Origin: Candidatus Defluviibacterium haderslevense
GTDB taxonomy: Bacteria; Bacteroidota; Bacteroidia; Chitinophagales; Saprospiraceae
DNA: 64,000 nt
Assembly: GCA_016712225.1 (NCBI GenBank)
Contig: JADJRL010000003.1
Coordinates: 2,927,501 to 2,991,500 of the forward strand
Reading direction: 5' to 3'
This document shows positions 35,549 to 45,861 of this stretch, piece by piece (within the stretch, counting starts at the first letter, position 1; every line of letters starts with the position of its first letter). Made by a program: the position numbers and the translations under genes. The notes beneath the pieces were generated by a model. It was not told the DNA's origin. It did not search any database and worked only from the letters and a program-made list of their open reading frames with translations.

Positions 35549-37189
35549 ATGGAATCTATTATAGGAGCAATTGTAGGATTATTAGGTGGTTCGGGTGTAG
35601 GTTATTTTATTGTCCGGACATTAATCAAGAAATCTAATCAGCATAAAGTTGACGAAATCAACAAGATATCTGATCTTGAACTTGAAAAAGCCAGACTTTC
35701 AGCAGATCGGATTATGTCTGAAGCTGAAAACAAAGCTGAAAAAATAGTATCTCGCGCTGAAGCAAAAAATGAAAGCATCAAGCAGCAAAAAATTCAAGAA
35801 ACTAAGGATAATTTTAATCGTTTGAAATCTGAGTTTGAAACTCAAAAATCAACTCAGATGGTCGACCTGAAGGAAAAGGAAATGAAACTTCAGGCCATTG
35901 AAAAAGATATTAAACAACTAAAGCAAGAAGTTGAAAACAGAGAAGCGGATATAAAGACTGTCCGTGAAAATTTAGAATTGCAGCTTAAAATTATTGCAAA
36001 GAAAAAAGAAGAGCTTGATGGCGCTAATGAGAAGCGAATTAAAGAACTTCAACAAATAGCTAAATTAACTGAGTCAGAGGCTAAAGAATTATTACTCCAA
36101 GCAGTTCGTGCTAAAGCTGCTAATGAAGCGATGGCCATTGAAAGAGAAGTTTTGGAAAATGCTAAAGTTAATGCCAACAAAGAAGCCAAAAAAATAGTGA
36201 TTCAAACCATTCAGAGAATGTGTGCTGAATATACCATCGAAAATTCTGTTTCTGTATTCAATTTGGATAGTGATGATATCAAGGGTCAAATTATCGGACG
36301 GGAAGGAAGAAATATTCGTGCTCTGGAAGCAGCAACAGGTGCTGAAATCGTGGTAGATGATACCCCTGAAGCAATCGTAATTTCAAGTTTCGACCCTATT
36401 CGCAGAGAGATTGCCCGATTATCATTAAAACGTTTAGTTGCTGATGGACGTATACACCCAGCTCGTATTGAAGAAGTTGTTGCGAAAGTTAAAAAACAAC
36501 TCGATGAACAAATAGTAGAAATCGGAGAACGAGTTATCATTGATTTAGATGTACATGGACTTGATCCATACTTGGTGAGAATGATTGGTAGAATGCGTTT
36601 CAGATCTTCTTATGGTCAGAATTTATTAGAACATTCTATGGAGACGGCTAATCTTTGTGCTGTAATGGCTGCAGAGTTAGGCTTGAATCCTAAGCAAATA
36701 AAAATGGCCAAACGAGCCGGACTTCTGCATGATATTGGAAAGGTTGCTGAAGAAGAATCAGAATTATCTCACGCATTGTTTGGTATGAAACTTTGTGAAA
36801 AATACAATGAACACGAGGTCATTATAAATGCAGTGGGAGCACATCACGATGAAGTAGAAATGAATAATATTATTTCTCCAATCGTGCAAGCTTGTGATGC
36901 AATATCAGGAGCTCGACCAGGAGCTCGTCGTGAGATTTTGGAATCTTATTTAAAACGTATCACTGAATTAGAAGAATTGGCTATGGCCTATGAAGGCGTT
37001 CAGAAAGCTTATGCGCTGCAGGCTGGTCGTGAATTACGTGTTATCGTTGAAAGTGAAAAAGTAACCGATCAATATGCTGATGATTTAGCATTCATGATTT
37101 CCCAAAAAATACAAGATGAAATGCAATATCCAGGTCAGGTTAAGGTCACAGTAATTCGTGAAAAGAGAGCCACAGCATTCGCTAGGTAG
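35549..37189 (+). CDS. rny: ribonuclease Y
   Basis: A 546-residue membrane-anchored endoribonuclease that starts mRNA decay. An N-terminal membrane helix (IIGAIVGLLGGSGVGYFIV) is followed by a long coiled coil (residues ~25-190, rich in E, K and Q). The KH domain has IIGREGRNIRALEAATGAEI. The HD domain has RAGLLHDIGKVAEEE with the metal-binding His-Asp pair, and GAHHDEVE. Length and order are standard. The start codon follows the 6S-like RNA by 25 bases. Confidence 0.95.
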   Translation: MESIIGAIVGLLGGSGVGYFIVRTLIKKSNQHKVDEINKISDLELEKARLSADRIMSEAENKAEKIVSRAEAKNESIKQQKIQETKDNFNRLKSEFETQKSTQMVDLKEKEMKLQAIEKDIKQLKQEVENREADIKTVRENLELQLKIIAKKKEELDGANEKRIKELQQIAKLTESEAKELLLQAVRAKAANEAMAIEREVLENAKVNANKEAKKIVIQTIQRMCAEYTIENSVSVFNLDSDDIKGQIIGREGRNIRALEAATGAEIVVDDTPEAIVISSFDPIRREIARLSLKRLVADGRIHPARIEEVVAKVKKQLDEQIVEIGERVIIDLDVHGLDPYLVRMIGRMRFRSSYGQNLLEHSMETANLCAVMAAELGLNPKQIKMAKRAGLLHDIGKVAEEESELSHALFGMKLCEKYNEHEVIINAVGAHHDEVEMNNIISPIVQACDAISGARPGARREILESYLKRITELEELAMAYEGVQKAYALQAGRELRVIVESEKVTDQYADDLAFMISQKIQDEMQYPGQVKVTVIREKRATAFAR

Positions 37190-37634
37190 AAGGATACAGT
37201 TGGATTTGTAAAATTTTAAATGATGATTCGTTTCTAAATTTTATTAGTTAATTCTAGAATAGTATTTGTTTTGCATCTTACTTAATATTGTATTTTATAG
37301 TTATTACGAACTCAAAAAGAGTGTTTTTACGTCATATGGTTTTATAGAGATAATTAGTTTATTGTGGCTTGCTTCAATCTATTTCATATAGAATTTTTAC
37401 TTGATTATTGTAACAAGTTGACTATAGTAAATCAAATCAAATCAAATATTGTATTTTGTGTTGAGCTATTGCAAACCAATTGGAAAGAAATTTCTATACC
37501 TCTTTGAAACAGATTAGCACTGGTTTCCATTTTGGATAAGTCAGCCTTTTATTCTCCTCAATTATCGTTGCGGAACTTATATCTATTATCTGCGTTCTTA
37601 GCTATATAATAATTAGTTTTATATTTGTACTAAG
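37190..37634 (+). other. intergenic region before mosaic metalloprotease
   Basis: About 445 bases without a gene. It contains a short ATCAA tandem run (three and a half units, 37431-37447). A TATATTTG box at 37620-37627 lies only seven bases before the next ATG, which would give an almost leaderless mRNA. No hairpin with a T-run is evident after rny. Confidence 0.5.
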
Positions 37635-40600
37635 ATGAAACAAGTCTTGTGTTGCTTTTTCTTTTTTGTTGGATATTATATTCCAAGCTACAGTCAATCT
37701 AATTACTGCGCGACAGATCTTAAACACGCTGCTCTAATGTTGACTGATCCTGAGTATAAAGCTCATTTTATTCAAAATCAACAAAACATCTACAACTACT
37801 CTACTGCATATTATTCTACTCCAAATAATCTGAAAAGAGCTAAAGCCAATTACACCTTACCAGTTGTAGTGCATTTGATCGTACCACCAGGTACTGCTAT
37901 TGGACAATTGAATAATTTAACGGATGTGCAAGTAGAAGCTGGTTTGGATTTATTAAATCAATCTTTTGCCAATCAAGGACCATTCAGGAGTGCTACAGGA
38001 GTTGATGTTGGGATACAATTTTGCTTAGCAAAAAGAGATCCAAACGGAAAACCCACAAACGGTATAACACGGACAGAGAGTATCTTGGTTGCAGATCCAA
38101 CTTGTTTTCCTGGAACCAATCAAAACAGTGATGCTGCTATCAAGCAATTAGTGAATTGGGATTGTAAGCAATATATTAATATCTGGTTGGTTACTAATTT
38201 ATTTAATGGAAATTTTGGTTGCAGTCTGGCAGGATTTGCATATTTCCCTGGCGCTCCATGTAGTGTAGATGGGATTATGCAAGAAGCTGCTTTTTGGACT
38301 TCAGTTGGTGGTACAACTGTGACCTCACACGAAATGGGCCATTTTTTTTCACTCAACCATACTTTTAACGGGGGTTGTTCAAATGCAAATTGTTTATTAG
38401 ATGGTGACCAGGTTTGTGATACGCCACCAGATAATTCAGCATCCTTTGCTCCATGTAATACCAATTCCTGTTCTACAGATATTCCTGATTTGCAAGATGA
38501 TAACACAAATTATATGGATTACTCATCGTGTAGTCCAGTTCATTTTACGGCAGGGCAACAAGTAAGAATGGTGGCTGCTTTAGAAACTTCCAGAAAATCT
38601 CTAATTTCTTCAAAAGGATGTATTCCTTTAGGGAATTGGGATATAGCAGCTCTACAAATTAGTTCAACAGGATACTTATGTGGAGATTCATTATGCCTGA
38701 CATTAAAAATTAAAAATGAAGGATTAAATACCATTAACTCAGCAGTTATAAATTATCAAATAGATGGTGGTTCTATTCAGTCATTAAATTGGGTTGGAAA
38801 TTTAGGACCGAACAAAACATTTGATGTCATAATTCCATGCATTCCGGTACAAAATGGTAATCACAACGTTCAGATTAGTATTGGTAATCCAAATGGTAAT
38901 CAGGACTTTTATTTGTCAAACAACATGCTAACTGCTACATTTCAAACCTTTACTAAATTGGAATTAGAAAAAGTAAGCAGTACAGGATCACATTGTATCA
39001 GCGATGGTACTATATTAGTAAATACAAAAGGTGGTACTCTTCCTTATTCATATAACATTAGCAATCACGCATTTTCTCAAACAGATCCTTTTTTTCAATT
39101 ATTGGTTTATGGTCAATATAGTATTACGGTTACAGATGCTAATGGATGTCAAGATACCGTTTCAGTTATCGTCGAGGACAGTTGTTTTTCTACAGCACCG
39201 AAAAAATTTATTTCAAATGGCGATGCCCTTTACCAGGGGAATGGGTGTTACCGATTGACCGAAGCCAAAACTGATCAGGTTGGCTCTGTTTGGTATGAAG
39301 ATAAAACGAATTTGAATCAGAGTTTTGACATCTATTTTGATATTAATCTAGGTTGTATCGATAAGGGAGGAGCAGATGGTATCGCGTTTTTGTTTCAACC
39401 TATATCTACTAGTATTGGTGTCAGAGGTGGAGGTCTTGGATATCAAGGAGTAACTCCTAGTTTAGCAGTTGAATTTGATACCTGGCAAAATCCTAATTAT
39501 AATGATCCGGGATTCGATCATATTGCAATCATTAAAAACGGTAACGTAAATCATTTATCTGCAGATAATTTAGCAGGCCCATTAGGTATTTTTCCAAATT
39601 TTGGAAATGCAGAAGATTGTAAATTTCATAATGTCCTCATTCGATGGAATGCACCATCCAGGACTTTAAATGTTTATGTCGATTGTAATTTGAGATTAAG
39701 CTATACTGGAGATATCGTAAAAAATATTTTTAACAATGATCCAAATGTATATTTTGGTTTTACTTCTGCCACTGGAGGTTCTGTGAATGTGCATCAAGTT
39801 TGTTTTAACTATGTCACCTCCGTAAATCAATTAAAAGATCAGGCAATCTGTAAAGGTGAAGCTATCCAGATAGCTGTTCCTTCCGAATTTTCAAAATATA
39901 ATTGGAGTCCAAATTATGGAATAAATCATACGGATGTATTTAATCCTATATTCAGTCCTGATACTACAACTACTTATTTTGTTGAATTGATTGATAATTG
40001 TGGTTTTAAGTACTTAGACACCATGACTGTTTTTGTAAAAGAAATAGAACTTGATTATTCATTATCCTATGTAGATAGTTGTTCCAGTTCTAGTATTATT
40101 ATTTTACACATTAAGTCAGATAGCACCACTATTGGGAATGAATATTCTATTGATGGAAGACAATATTCGACCAACACATTCTACGAATTTGAAGCGGGCA
40201 GTAGTATTACTTTGTATACCAAATATGGGAATTGTATTCTACCCACTGAATTGGTTTTGGAACCTAATCAACATATTTTATCTGACAGTCTGTTATGGTT
40301 GTCTTCATTGAATTGTAAAGATTCAGGTCGAGTTGTGATTACGGGCATAAAAGGAATTCCGCCTTATGAATACAAATTGGACAACGGTTTATTTCAGTCA
40401 TCAGGTATCTTCGATGGTTTATTACCAGGTAATTATACCATCACAACTCGAGACGTCACAGGTTGTGAGTCCGTAAGAAATGTTGAAATATTTGATTTTA
40501 TTAATACCATAACTTTGGTTCAAGATTCTGCCGACTTGGAAATTACCTGTTGTAGTCCGAACACCTTTGTAACTGTAACCGCATCTGGGTCTATACCTTT

Positions 40601-42113
40601 TTATTATTATAAAATGGATCAGGGTTCTTTACAAGCTTCTGGTGAGTTTAGTAATTTAACACCAGGTATACATAAGTTAACAAGTCAAGATGAATTTGGG
40701 TGTGTTTCAGCTGAACTAAGTATTGAAGTTTTTGATAGGACTGAAATAAAATCAGATACAGCATTTATTGAAATTTGTGAAGGTGATTTTATTGATGTGG
40801 GTACAAATAGATATACGAATACTGGAATTTATAAGGATGTATTTTCTAATTTATATTGTTGTGACAGTATCCATTTTACCCAATTAAAAGTCAATCCACG
40901 ATATACCATTGCTAATCCTGTAATTCTATGTCCCCATGATTCCATAATAGTTGGCATTAATGTATATAATAAATCAGGTATCTATGTTGATACATTACAA
41001 TCGCACACGCAATGTGATAGTATTATTATATCAGATATCCAACAGTCTGATTCCTATTATTTCGCTATTGATACGAGTATTTGTGAAGGTGATCCATTGG
41101 TTTTTAATGGTCAAAACATCAATCAATCCATAATATATGAAGACACTTTACAAACTAAATATGGATGTGATAGTATTATAAACCTTAAGGTAAATGTATA
41201 TAAGAAGGATACCCTATTAAATGATCAGAAGATTTGTGATGGAAACTTCATTGAAGTTGGAAGTAGCCGTTACACCAAATCTGGACGTTATTTTGACCTT
41301 ATATCCAATCGATATTTATGTGACAGCCTAATTATAACTCAATTGGAAGTTTATCCTATTTATGAAAAGCGATATTCTTATTCCATATGCGAGGGTAGTT
41401 TTATTCAAGTAGGAAATCATATTTTTGACAAAGCGGGTATTTTTAAAGATACCCTGAAAAGTATATCCAATTGTGACAGTATAATAGCTAATAGTATTGC
41501 TATACTTCCTAGATCTCATGTTGATTTGGATATTGATCTATGCTATGGTGAATCGTTCGAAATCAATGGACATTCTTATATTGATGAAGGAACTTATATG
41601 GATACACTTACGAATGTAAATCAATGTGACAGTATTGTAATGACCAGGATAGGGGTCCATGATTCTGCATTAATTAGTTATGATTTCACGATATGTCCTG
41701 GTGAATCGATACAAGTAGGACTTGCTAATTATTCAAGCACTGGAGTTTTTCAACAAAAATTTTCAAGCATTTGGGGTTGCGATAGTATTTTGGTCACTCA
41801 TGTTTTGGTAGAATCTGATGCTTATTGTGATAGTCTCAATTGTGGTACTTATATTCCCAATGTATTCTCACCAAATAGAGATCAAATCAATGATCTATTT
41901 AAATCCTATACCGATGTTGCACAGATTACGGATTTATTTATTTACAGCCGATGGGGTAATCTTATTTATTCTGATCATAGGCTAGATCCCAGCTGGGATG
42001 GGACTTCACATGGTAAAGATGTAAATCCGGGAGTTTTCTATTATATCTTCAAAGGCGTGTGTAAGAATGGAAAACCGCTAAGCAAATCGGGTGATGTTAC
42101 ATTAATTCGTTGA
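37635..42113 (+). CDS. giant secreted mosaic metalloprotease (M43-like) with lectin and type B sorting domains
   Basis: A 1492-residue protein with a signal peptide (ending near PSYSQ). Residues ~60-330 are an M43/pappalysin-like protease with HEMGHFFSLNH (H232, E233, H236, H242) and the YMDYSS Met-turn. A CARDB-like segment follows (~335-430). Residues ~520-770 resemble a legume-type lectin (GGADGIAFLFQ, SLAVEFDTWQNPNY). Residues ~1040-1400 hold about eight repeats of ~50 residues, each with I-C-x-G-x-x-I-x-V-G and ending C-D-S-I. The end (NVFSPNRDQINDLF ... GDVTLIR) is a type B gliding-motility sorting domain. Likely a surface protease that grips glycans. Confidence 0.82.
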   Translation: MKQVLCCFFFFVGYYIPSYSQSNYCATDLKHAALMLTDPEYKAHFIQNQQNIYNYSTAYYSTPNNLKRAKANYTLPVVVHLIVPPGTAIGQLNNLTDVQVEAGLDLLNQSFANQGPFRSATGVDVGIQFCLAKRDPNGKPTNGITRTESILVADPTCFPGTNQNSDAAIKQLVNWDCKQYINIWLVTNLFNGNFGCSLAGFAYFPGAPCSVDGIMQEAAFWTSVGGTTVTSHEMGHFFSLNHTFNGGCSNANCLLDGDQVCDTPPDNSASFAPCNTNSCSTDIPDLQDDNTNYMDYSSCSPVHFTAGQQVRMVAALETSRKSLISSKGCIPLGNWDIAALQISSTGYLCGDSLCLTLKIKNEGLNTINSAVINYQIDGGSIQSLNWVGNLGPNKTFDVIIPCIPVQNGNHNVQISIGNPNGNQDFYLSNNMLTATFQTFTKLELEKVSSTGSHCISDGTILVNTKGGTLPYSYNISNHAFSQTDPFFQLLVYGQYSITVTDANGCQDTVSVIVEDSCFSTAPKKFISNGDALYQGNGCYRLTEAKTDQVGSVWYEDKTNLNQSFDIYFDINLGCIDKGGADGIAFLFQPISTSIGVRGGGLGYQGVTPSLAVEFDTWQNPNYNDPGFDHIAIIKNGNVNHLSADNLAGPLGIFPNFGNAEDCKFHNVLIRWNAPSRTLNVYVDCNLRLSYTGDIVKNIFNNDPNVYFGFTSATGGSVNVHQVCFNYVTSVNQLKDQAICKGEAIQIAVPSEFSKYNWSPNYGINHTDVFNPIFSPDTTTTYFVELIDNCGFKYLDTMTVFVKEIELDYSLSYVDSCSSSSIIILHIKSDSTTIGNEYSIDGRQYSTNTFYEFEAGSSITLYTKYGNCILPTELVLEPNQHILSDSLLWLSSLNCKDSGRVVITGIKGIPPYEYKLDNGLFQSSGIFDGLLPGNYTITTRDVTGCESVRNVEIFDFINTITLVQDSADLEITCCSPNTFVTVTASGSIPFYYYKMDQGSLQASGEFSNLTPGIHKLTSQDEFGCVSAELSIEVFDRTEIKSDTAFIEICEGDFIDVGTNRYTNTGIYKDVFSNLYCCDSIHFTQLKVNPRYTIANPVILCPHDSIIVGINVYNKSGIYVDTLQSHTQCDSIIISDIQQSDSYYFAIDTSICEGDPLVFNGQNINQSIIYEDTLQTKYGCDSIINLKVNVYKKDTLLNDQKICDGNFIEVGSSRYTKSGRYFDLISNRYLCDSLIITQLEVYPIYEKRYSYSICEGSFIQVGNHIFDKAGIFKDTLKSISNCDSIIANSIAILPRSHVDLDIDLCYGESFEINGHSYIDEGTYMDTLTNVNQCDSIVMTRIGVHDSALISYDFTICPGESIQVGLANYSSTGVFQQKFSSIWGCDSILVTHVLVESDAYCDSLNCGTYIPNVFSPNRDQINDLFKSYTDVAQITDLFIYSRWGNLIYSDHRLDPSWDGTSHGKDVNPGVFYYIFKGVCKNGKPLSKSGDVTLIR

Positions 42114-42132
42114 TGTCAATTCTTGTTTAAAT

Positions 42133-43218
42133 ATGAGAAAATTAAAATTTAAATTGCAGAATTTATATTTTCTGATAGTATTTATAATAGCAACGACCCA
42201 TTCAAATGGACAAGATTCGAATACCATTAAGATTATTAGAGGTTTAAATACGTATAGAGAGCTTTATTTATTTAATAGAGGTTTATTTGACACTTCATTT
42301 TTTCAATTGGCAACTAAACTTGATGACATAAACACAGCCATGAGTCCGGGATTGCTTATGGAATTAATTTATGCATATTGTAAAATGGTTGATGGAAATT
42401 ATTTAGAAATGTCCAAAAATCTTAAAAGGAAATATGGTGTCGACTTAAAAGGAATTAATTTTCTTCCTACTGATTTGGAGGTTGTTAATCGTCATGGACA
42501 TTTTCTTAATATGATGTCAAATGGATTTATTGATGATGAAGCTCCTTACAAACTAATATATGATACCACACTTTACGAGGAATTGAAATTCTGCCATTTG
42601 AATCCAAATGATAAAATGGTAGATATCGGAGCTGGTGATGGTTTTTTTTCTATACTCTTAGGATTGATTTACCAAAATCAATCCATAGTTTTAACTGAAT
42701 TAAATCCAAATTTGGTGCGCTTCATGAGAAATGATCTGGAATTTTTGAAAAAGTATAATCTGCCTTTCATGTGGTCATTGGTCGATGGTTATGATACAAA
42801 TACTGGAGTAGAACATTTGATTTTTGATAAAATACTTATTCGACAATCATTTCATCATTTTCGAAAAAAAAATGATATGCTTAATTCTATTATAAAATCG
42901 ATGGATGATAGAACAGAGTTAATAATCATTGAACATTTAAATAAACCTAAGTTCATTAAAGAAGATGACTTTAATAAAATGGTTAAGGACAACCATATAG
43001 ATTTGAAGAAGGACAGTATTCAAACTGATACCGCTTTAATTTGTAAAGACAAGGATATTTCTAATGAAAAAGAAGAAGAATATATAGATTATGATCAATG
43101 CAAAAAGAGAATATCCGCAAAAAGTTTTTTAAAATACCTTAGTAAAAACAATCTAGTAATTATTGAAATAAAAAAACTGGATGATAGCTACGCCTTTCGA
43201 ATTAAGAAACGATCTTAA
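42133..43218 (+). CDS. exported class I SAM-methyltransferase-like protein
   Basis: A 361-residue protein. Residues 1-27 form a plausible signal peptide (basic start, then LYFLIVFIIATTHSNGQ). Residues ~150-290 contain a Rossmann methyltransferase core: MVDIGAGDGFFSILL (motif I at 163-170), VLTELNPN (acidic end of strand 2) and a KILIRQSFHHF motif. SAM is not known to be present in the periplasm, so export of such an enzyme is odd. It may have lost activity or the N-terminus may be an uncleaved anchor. It starts 19 bases after the giant protease, suggesting one transcript. Confidence 0.65.
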   Translation: MRKLKFKLQNLYFLIVFIIATTHSNGQDSNTIKIIRGLNTYRELYLFNRGLFDTSFFQLATKLDDINTAMSPGLLMELIYAYCKMVDGNYLEMSKNLKRKYGVDLKGINFLPTDLEVVNRHGHFLNMMSNGFIDDEAPYKLIYDTTLYEELKFCHLNPNDKMVDIGAGDGFFSILLGLIYQNQSIVLTELNPNLVRFMRNDLEFLKKYNLPFMWSLVDGYDTNTGVEHLIFDKILIRQSFHHFRKKNDMLNSIIKSMDDRTELIIIEHLNKPKFIKEDDFNKMVKDNHIDLKKDSIQTDTALICKDKDISNEKEEEYIDYDQCKKRISAKSFLKYLSKNNLVIIEIKKLDDSYAFRIKKRS

Positions 43219-43243
43219 TCCTCCAAAGTAAAAAAGGATAAAT

Positions 43244-44371
43244 CTATAAATTCCCCCTCAATTCCTGTTCTCGTTCGATGGCTTCAAATAATGCTTGGAA
43301 GTTACCTTTGCCGAATGATTTGGCACCTTTGCGTTCTATGATTTCAAAGAAAACAGTTGGTCTATCTTGTAGTGGTTTAGTAAATATTTGCAGCAAGTAA
43401 CCATCCTCATCCCGATCAATCAAAATGTTCAGGCGCTTTAATTCTTCAAGATTTTCATTAATATGTCCCACCCGATCCATTACAGTCTCATAATAATTAT
43501 CCGGAACATACAGAAACTCAACTCCATTCTCTCTCAAATCACTGATGGTTTGAATGATGTTATCACAGGCAATGGCAATATGTTGTACTCCTGCTCCTTT
43601 ATAGAATTCAAGATATTCATCTATTTGCGATTTTTTTAATCCTTTAGCTGGTTCATTGATTGGAAATTTCACATATCCGGTGCCATTGGAAACTACCTTA
43701 CTCATCAATGCCGTATATTTAGTAGAAATATCTTTATCATCAAATGTTATCAGTAATTTAAAACCTAAGACATCTTGGTAAAACTGGACCCATTGATTCA
43801 TTGCGCCCAACTCCACATTTCCAACACAATGGTCCACATATTTTAATCCCACAGATTTCGTCTTTAACAAACTCTTTTTAGTAACATAACCTGGTAAAAA
43901 TGGTCCTGAATAATTTTTGCGTTCTACCAAAGTATGAATGGTATCGCCATAGGTCTTGATAGATGCCATGACTACTTCACCTTGTTCATCGCGCAATGTG
44001 ATCGGCTCAAAAGCTATTTGGGCACCTCGACTTATCGCTGTATCAAAACAAGCTTTAGCATCATCCACCCATAAAGCCAGAACTTTTACTCCGTCTCCAT
44101 GTAATGCAACATGTTTCGTAATTTCATGATCTAATTCTAGAGATGAAGTAAGGACAAATCTAATTTTATCTTGTTGAAGCACATAAGAACAATAAGAGCG
44201 GTTTCCGGTTTCAGGTCCTTTATAAGCTACCAATTCAAATCCAAAAGCGGTCTGATAAAAATGGGCGGCTTGTTTGGCATTTCCTACATAGAATTCAATG
44301 TGGTCCGTTCCTAGAATAGGAAAAGCATCAGTTGCGGTAATGTTTTTTTGAGATTCAGTAAGTACTGCCAT
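43244..44371 (-). CDS. hppD: 4-hydroxyphenylpyruvate dioxygenase, copy 2
   Basis: A 375-residue HPPD with all metal ligands: H181 (VDHCVGNVE), H264 (VQHIAIACDNI) and E343 (FFEIIERKG). It aligns to copy 1 with a constant offset of ten residues. The gate helix KSFGKGNFQALFEAIE is intact. It is a second gene for the same reaction, not next to other tyrosine genes but divergent from chorismate synthase. It may be a differently regulated paralogue; hydroxymandelate synthase, which shares the fold, is less likely given the close match to copy 1. Confidence 0.88.
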   Translation of the reverse strand: MAVLTESQKNITATDAFPILGTDHIEFYVGNAKQAAHFYQTAFGFELVAYKGPETGNRSYCSYVLQQDKIRFVLTSSLELDHEITKHVALHGDGVKVLALWVDDAKACFDTAISRGAQIAFEPITLRDEQGEVVMASIKTYGDTIHTLVERKNYSGPFLPGYVTKKSLLKTKSVGLKYVDHCVGNVELGAMNQWVQFYQDVLGFKLLITFDDKDISTKYTALMSKVVSNGTGYVKFPINEPAKGLKKSQIDEYLEFYKGAGVQHIAIACDNIIQTISDLRENGVEFLYVPDNYYETVMDRVGHINENLEELKRLNILIDRDEDGYLLQIFTKPLQDRPTVFFEIIERKGAKSFGKGNFQALFEAIEREQELRGNL

Positions 44372-44773
44372 AAGATTGATTATTTAATCGTTGAATAAAA
44401 TTGCTTAAACTTTTGTCAAATTCAAGGTATATTTATAATTCTATTAATTCGTAAAGATAAGTATTTAGAAATAAGCTATTATTTTTTTTCTGGATGTATT
44501 CCAACTCGTTTTTCAAAATTCCTAAAATAGACTTAATGAATTACATTGTATTTATTTATATATTATTATATTATTTAATGTATTGTAAATCAAATGAAAT
44601 ATAGGATTCATTTTTTTTTATAAAAGCAAAGTTTGTATTCTTTGTAAAGGATATATTTTACGCTTCAATATTACCATTGAAAGGATAGCTTTCATTTCGA
44701 TGATTAAGTTAATTCAGATCATTCAAACATATTCGATGTGGAGATGGTTGTTAATTCTAAGAAAAGTTAAAAG
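44372..44773. other. divergent intergenic region between HPPD copy 2 and aroC
   Basis: About 400 bases of AT-rich DNA without a gene. No exact TAnnTTTG box was found on either strand. TTTGTATTCTTTG near 44630 is a near-miss for aroC. Both genes concern aromatic amino acids, so a shared control region is possible. Confidence 0.4.
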
Positions 44774-45748
44774 ATGAATTCATTTGGTGAAAAATTCAGA
44801 GTGCAGATTTATGGTGAGTCACATGGCCTTGGAGTAGGAATAATCATTGATGGTTTACCTCCGGGAATACCAATTCATTTAGAAGAATTTGAACATGATC
44901 TATCCAGACGGCGAGCAGGTCATTTGGGGACCACTAAACGTGTAGAATCTGATGTTCCGGAATTTTTGTCAGGTGTGTTTAAGCATTTTTCCACTGGCGC
45001 TCCCATGAATATTTTTTTTAGAAATTCAGATGTGAGATCTCAAGATTATGAAGACACTAAACTTTTACCAAGACCAGGTCACGCTGATTTTGTTGCCCAT
45101 AGAAAATTTTTGGGATACAATGATTATAGGGGTGGGGGACATTTTAGCGGGAGACTTACTACAGCAATAGTTGGTGCTGGGATTATTGCAAAGAAATTGT
45201 TGCAACCCATAAAGATTGAAGCTAAATTGATTGAAATTGGTGGGCATATAGATTTTGAAGCTATACTCGCAGCAACAATTCAAAAAAATGATTCTGTAGG
45301 AGGATTAGTTAATTGTCAAGTGCTTGGAATTCCAATTGGTTGGGGCGAACCTTTTTTTAACAGTATTGAATCTATGATCAGCCATTTAGTTTTTTCTATT
45401 CCAGCTGTAAAAGGTATAGAATTTGGATCTGGATTTGGTGCCGCAAAAATGTTTGGTTCGGAGCATAATGATGAAATCATTTCAATGGATGGAACAACAA
45501 GGACAAATTACAGTGGTGGAATTAATGGTGGTATAAGTAATGGAAATCCTATAAGCTTTAATGTGTCCATAAAACCAACGAGTAGTATTTCCAAGCCTCA
45601 ATCAACGATTGATTTGAATACGGGTAATATAAACTCATTAGAAATTAAAGGTCGTCATGATGTATGTATTGCCTTGAGAGCTCCGGTAGTCATTGAAGCG
45701 ATGACCGCCATCGCACTAGCCGATTTGAAATTGGTGCATGAAATCTAA
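44774..45748 (+). CDS. aroC: chorismate synthase
   Basis: A 324-residue enzyme for the last shikimate-pathway step, EPSP to chorismate, needing reduced FMN. Motifs are YGESHGLGVGIIIDGLPPG, RRRAGHLGT-like RRRAGHLGTTKRVESD, LPRPGHADF, DYRGGGHFSGRLTTA and GRHDVCIALRAPVVIEAM. It is shorter than the common 350-390 residues because the central region (about 150-175) is trimmed relative to E. coli; all catalytic blocks are present. The GGGHFSGR form is the variant also found in clostridia. Confidence 0.92.
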   Translation: MNSFGEKFRVQIYGESHGLGVGIIIDGLPPGIPIHLEEFEHDLSRRRAGHLGTTKRVESDVPEFLSGVFKHFSTGAPMNIFFRNSDVRSQDYEDTKLLPRPGHADFVAHRKFLGYNDYRGGGHFSGRLTTAIVGAGIIAKKLLQPIKIEAKLIEIGGHIDFEAILAATIQKNDSVGGLVNCQVLGIPIGWGEPFFNSIESMISHLVFSIPAVKGIEFGSGFGAAKMFGSEHNDEIISMDGTTRTNYSGGINGGISNGNPISFNVSIKPTSSISKPQSTIDLNTGNINSLEIKGRHDVCIALRAPVVIEAMTAIALADLKLVHEI

Positions 45749-45810
45749 TGTTGGGTTTAGTTTTCGAACACACGGCACGGAATTAATTTGTAATATTTAG
45801 GGCAAAAAAA

Positions 45811-45838
45811 AACTCCGCTGATATCATCTAACGGAGTT
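45811..45838 (-). terminator. terminator for histone-like gene
   Basis: AACTCCG pairs with CGGAGTT. The A-run just before it on the plus strand becomes the T-run of a terminator on the minus strand. It also separates aroC from the convergent repeat gene. Confidence 0.75.
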
Positions 45839-45861
45839 CTTTAAATTGAAAACTTAATTTC

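Noticed and set aside
43244..44371. Hydroxymandelate synthase as the identity of the second HPPD
   Set aside because: It aligns without gaps to the catabolic copy and keeps the HPPD C-terminal gate helix. No non-ribosomal peptide genes are nearby.
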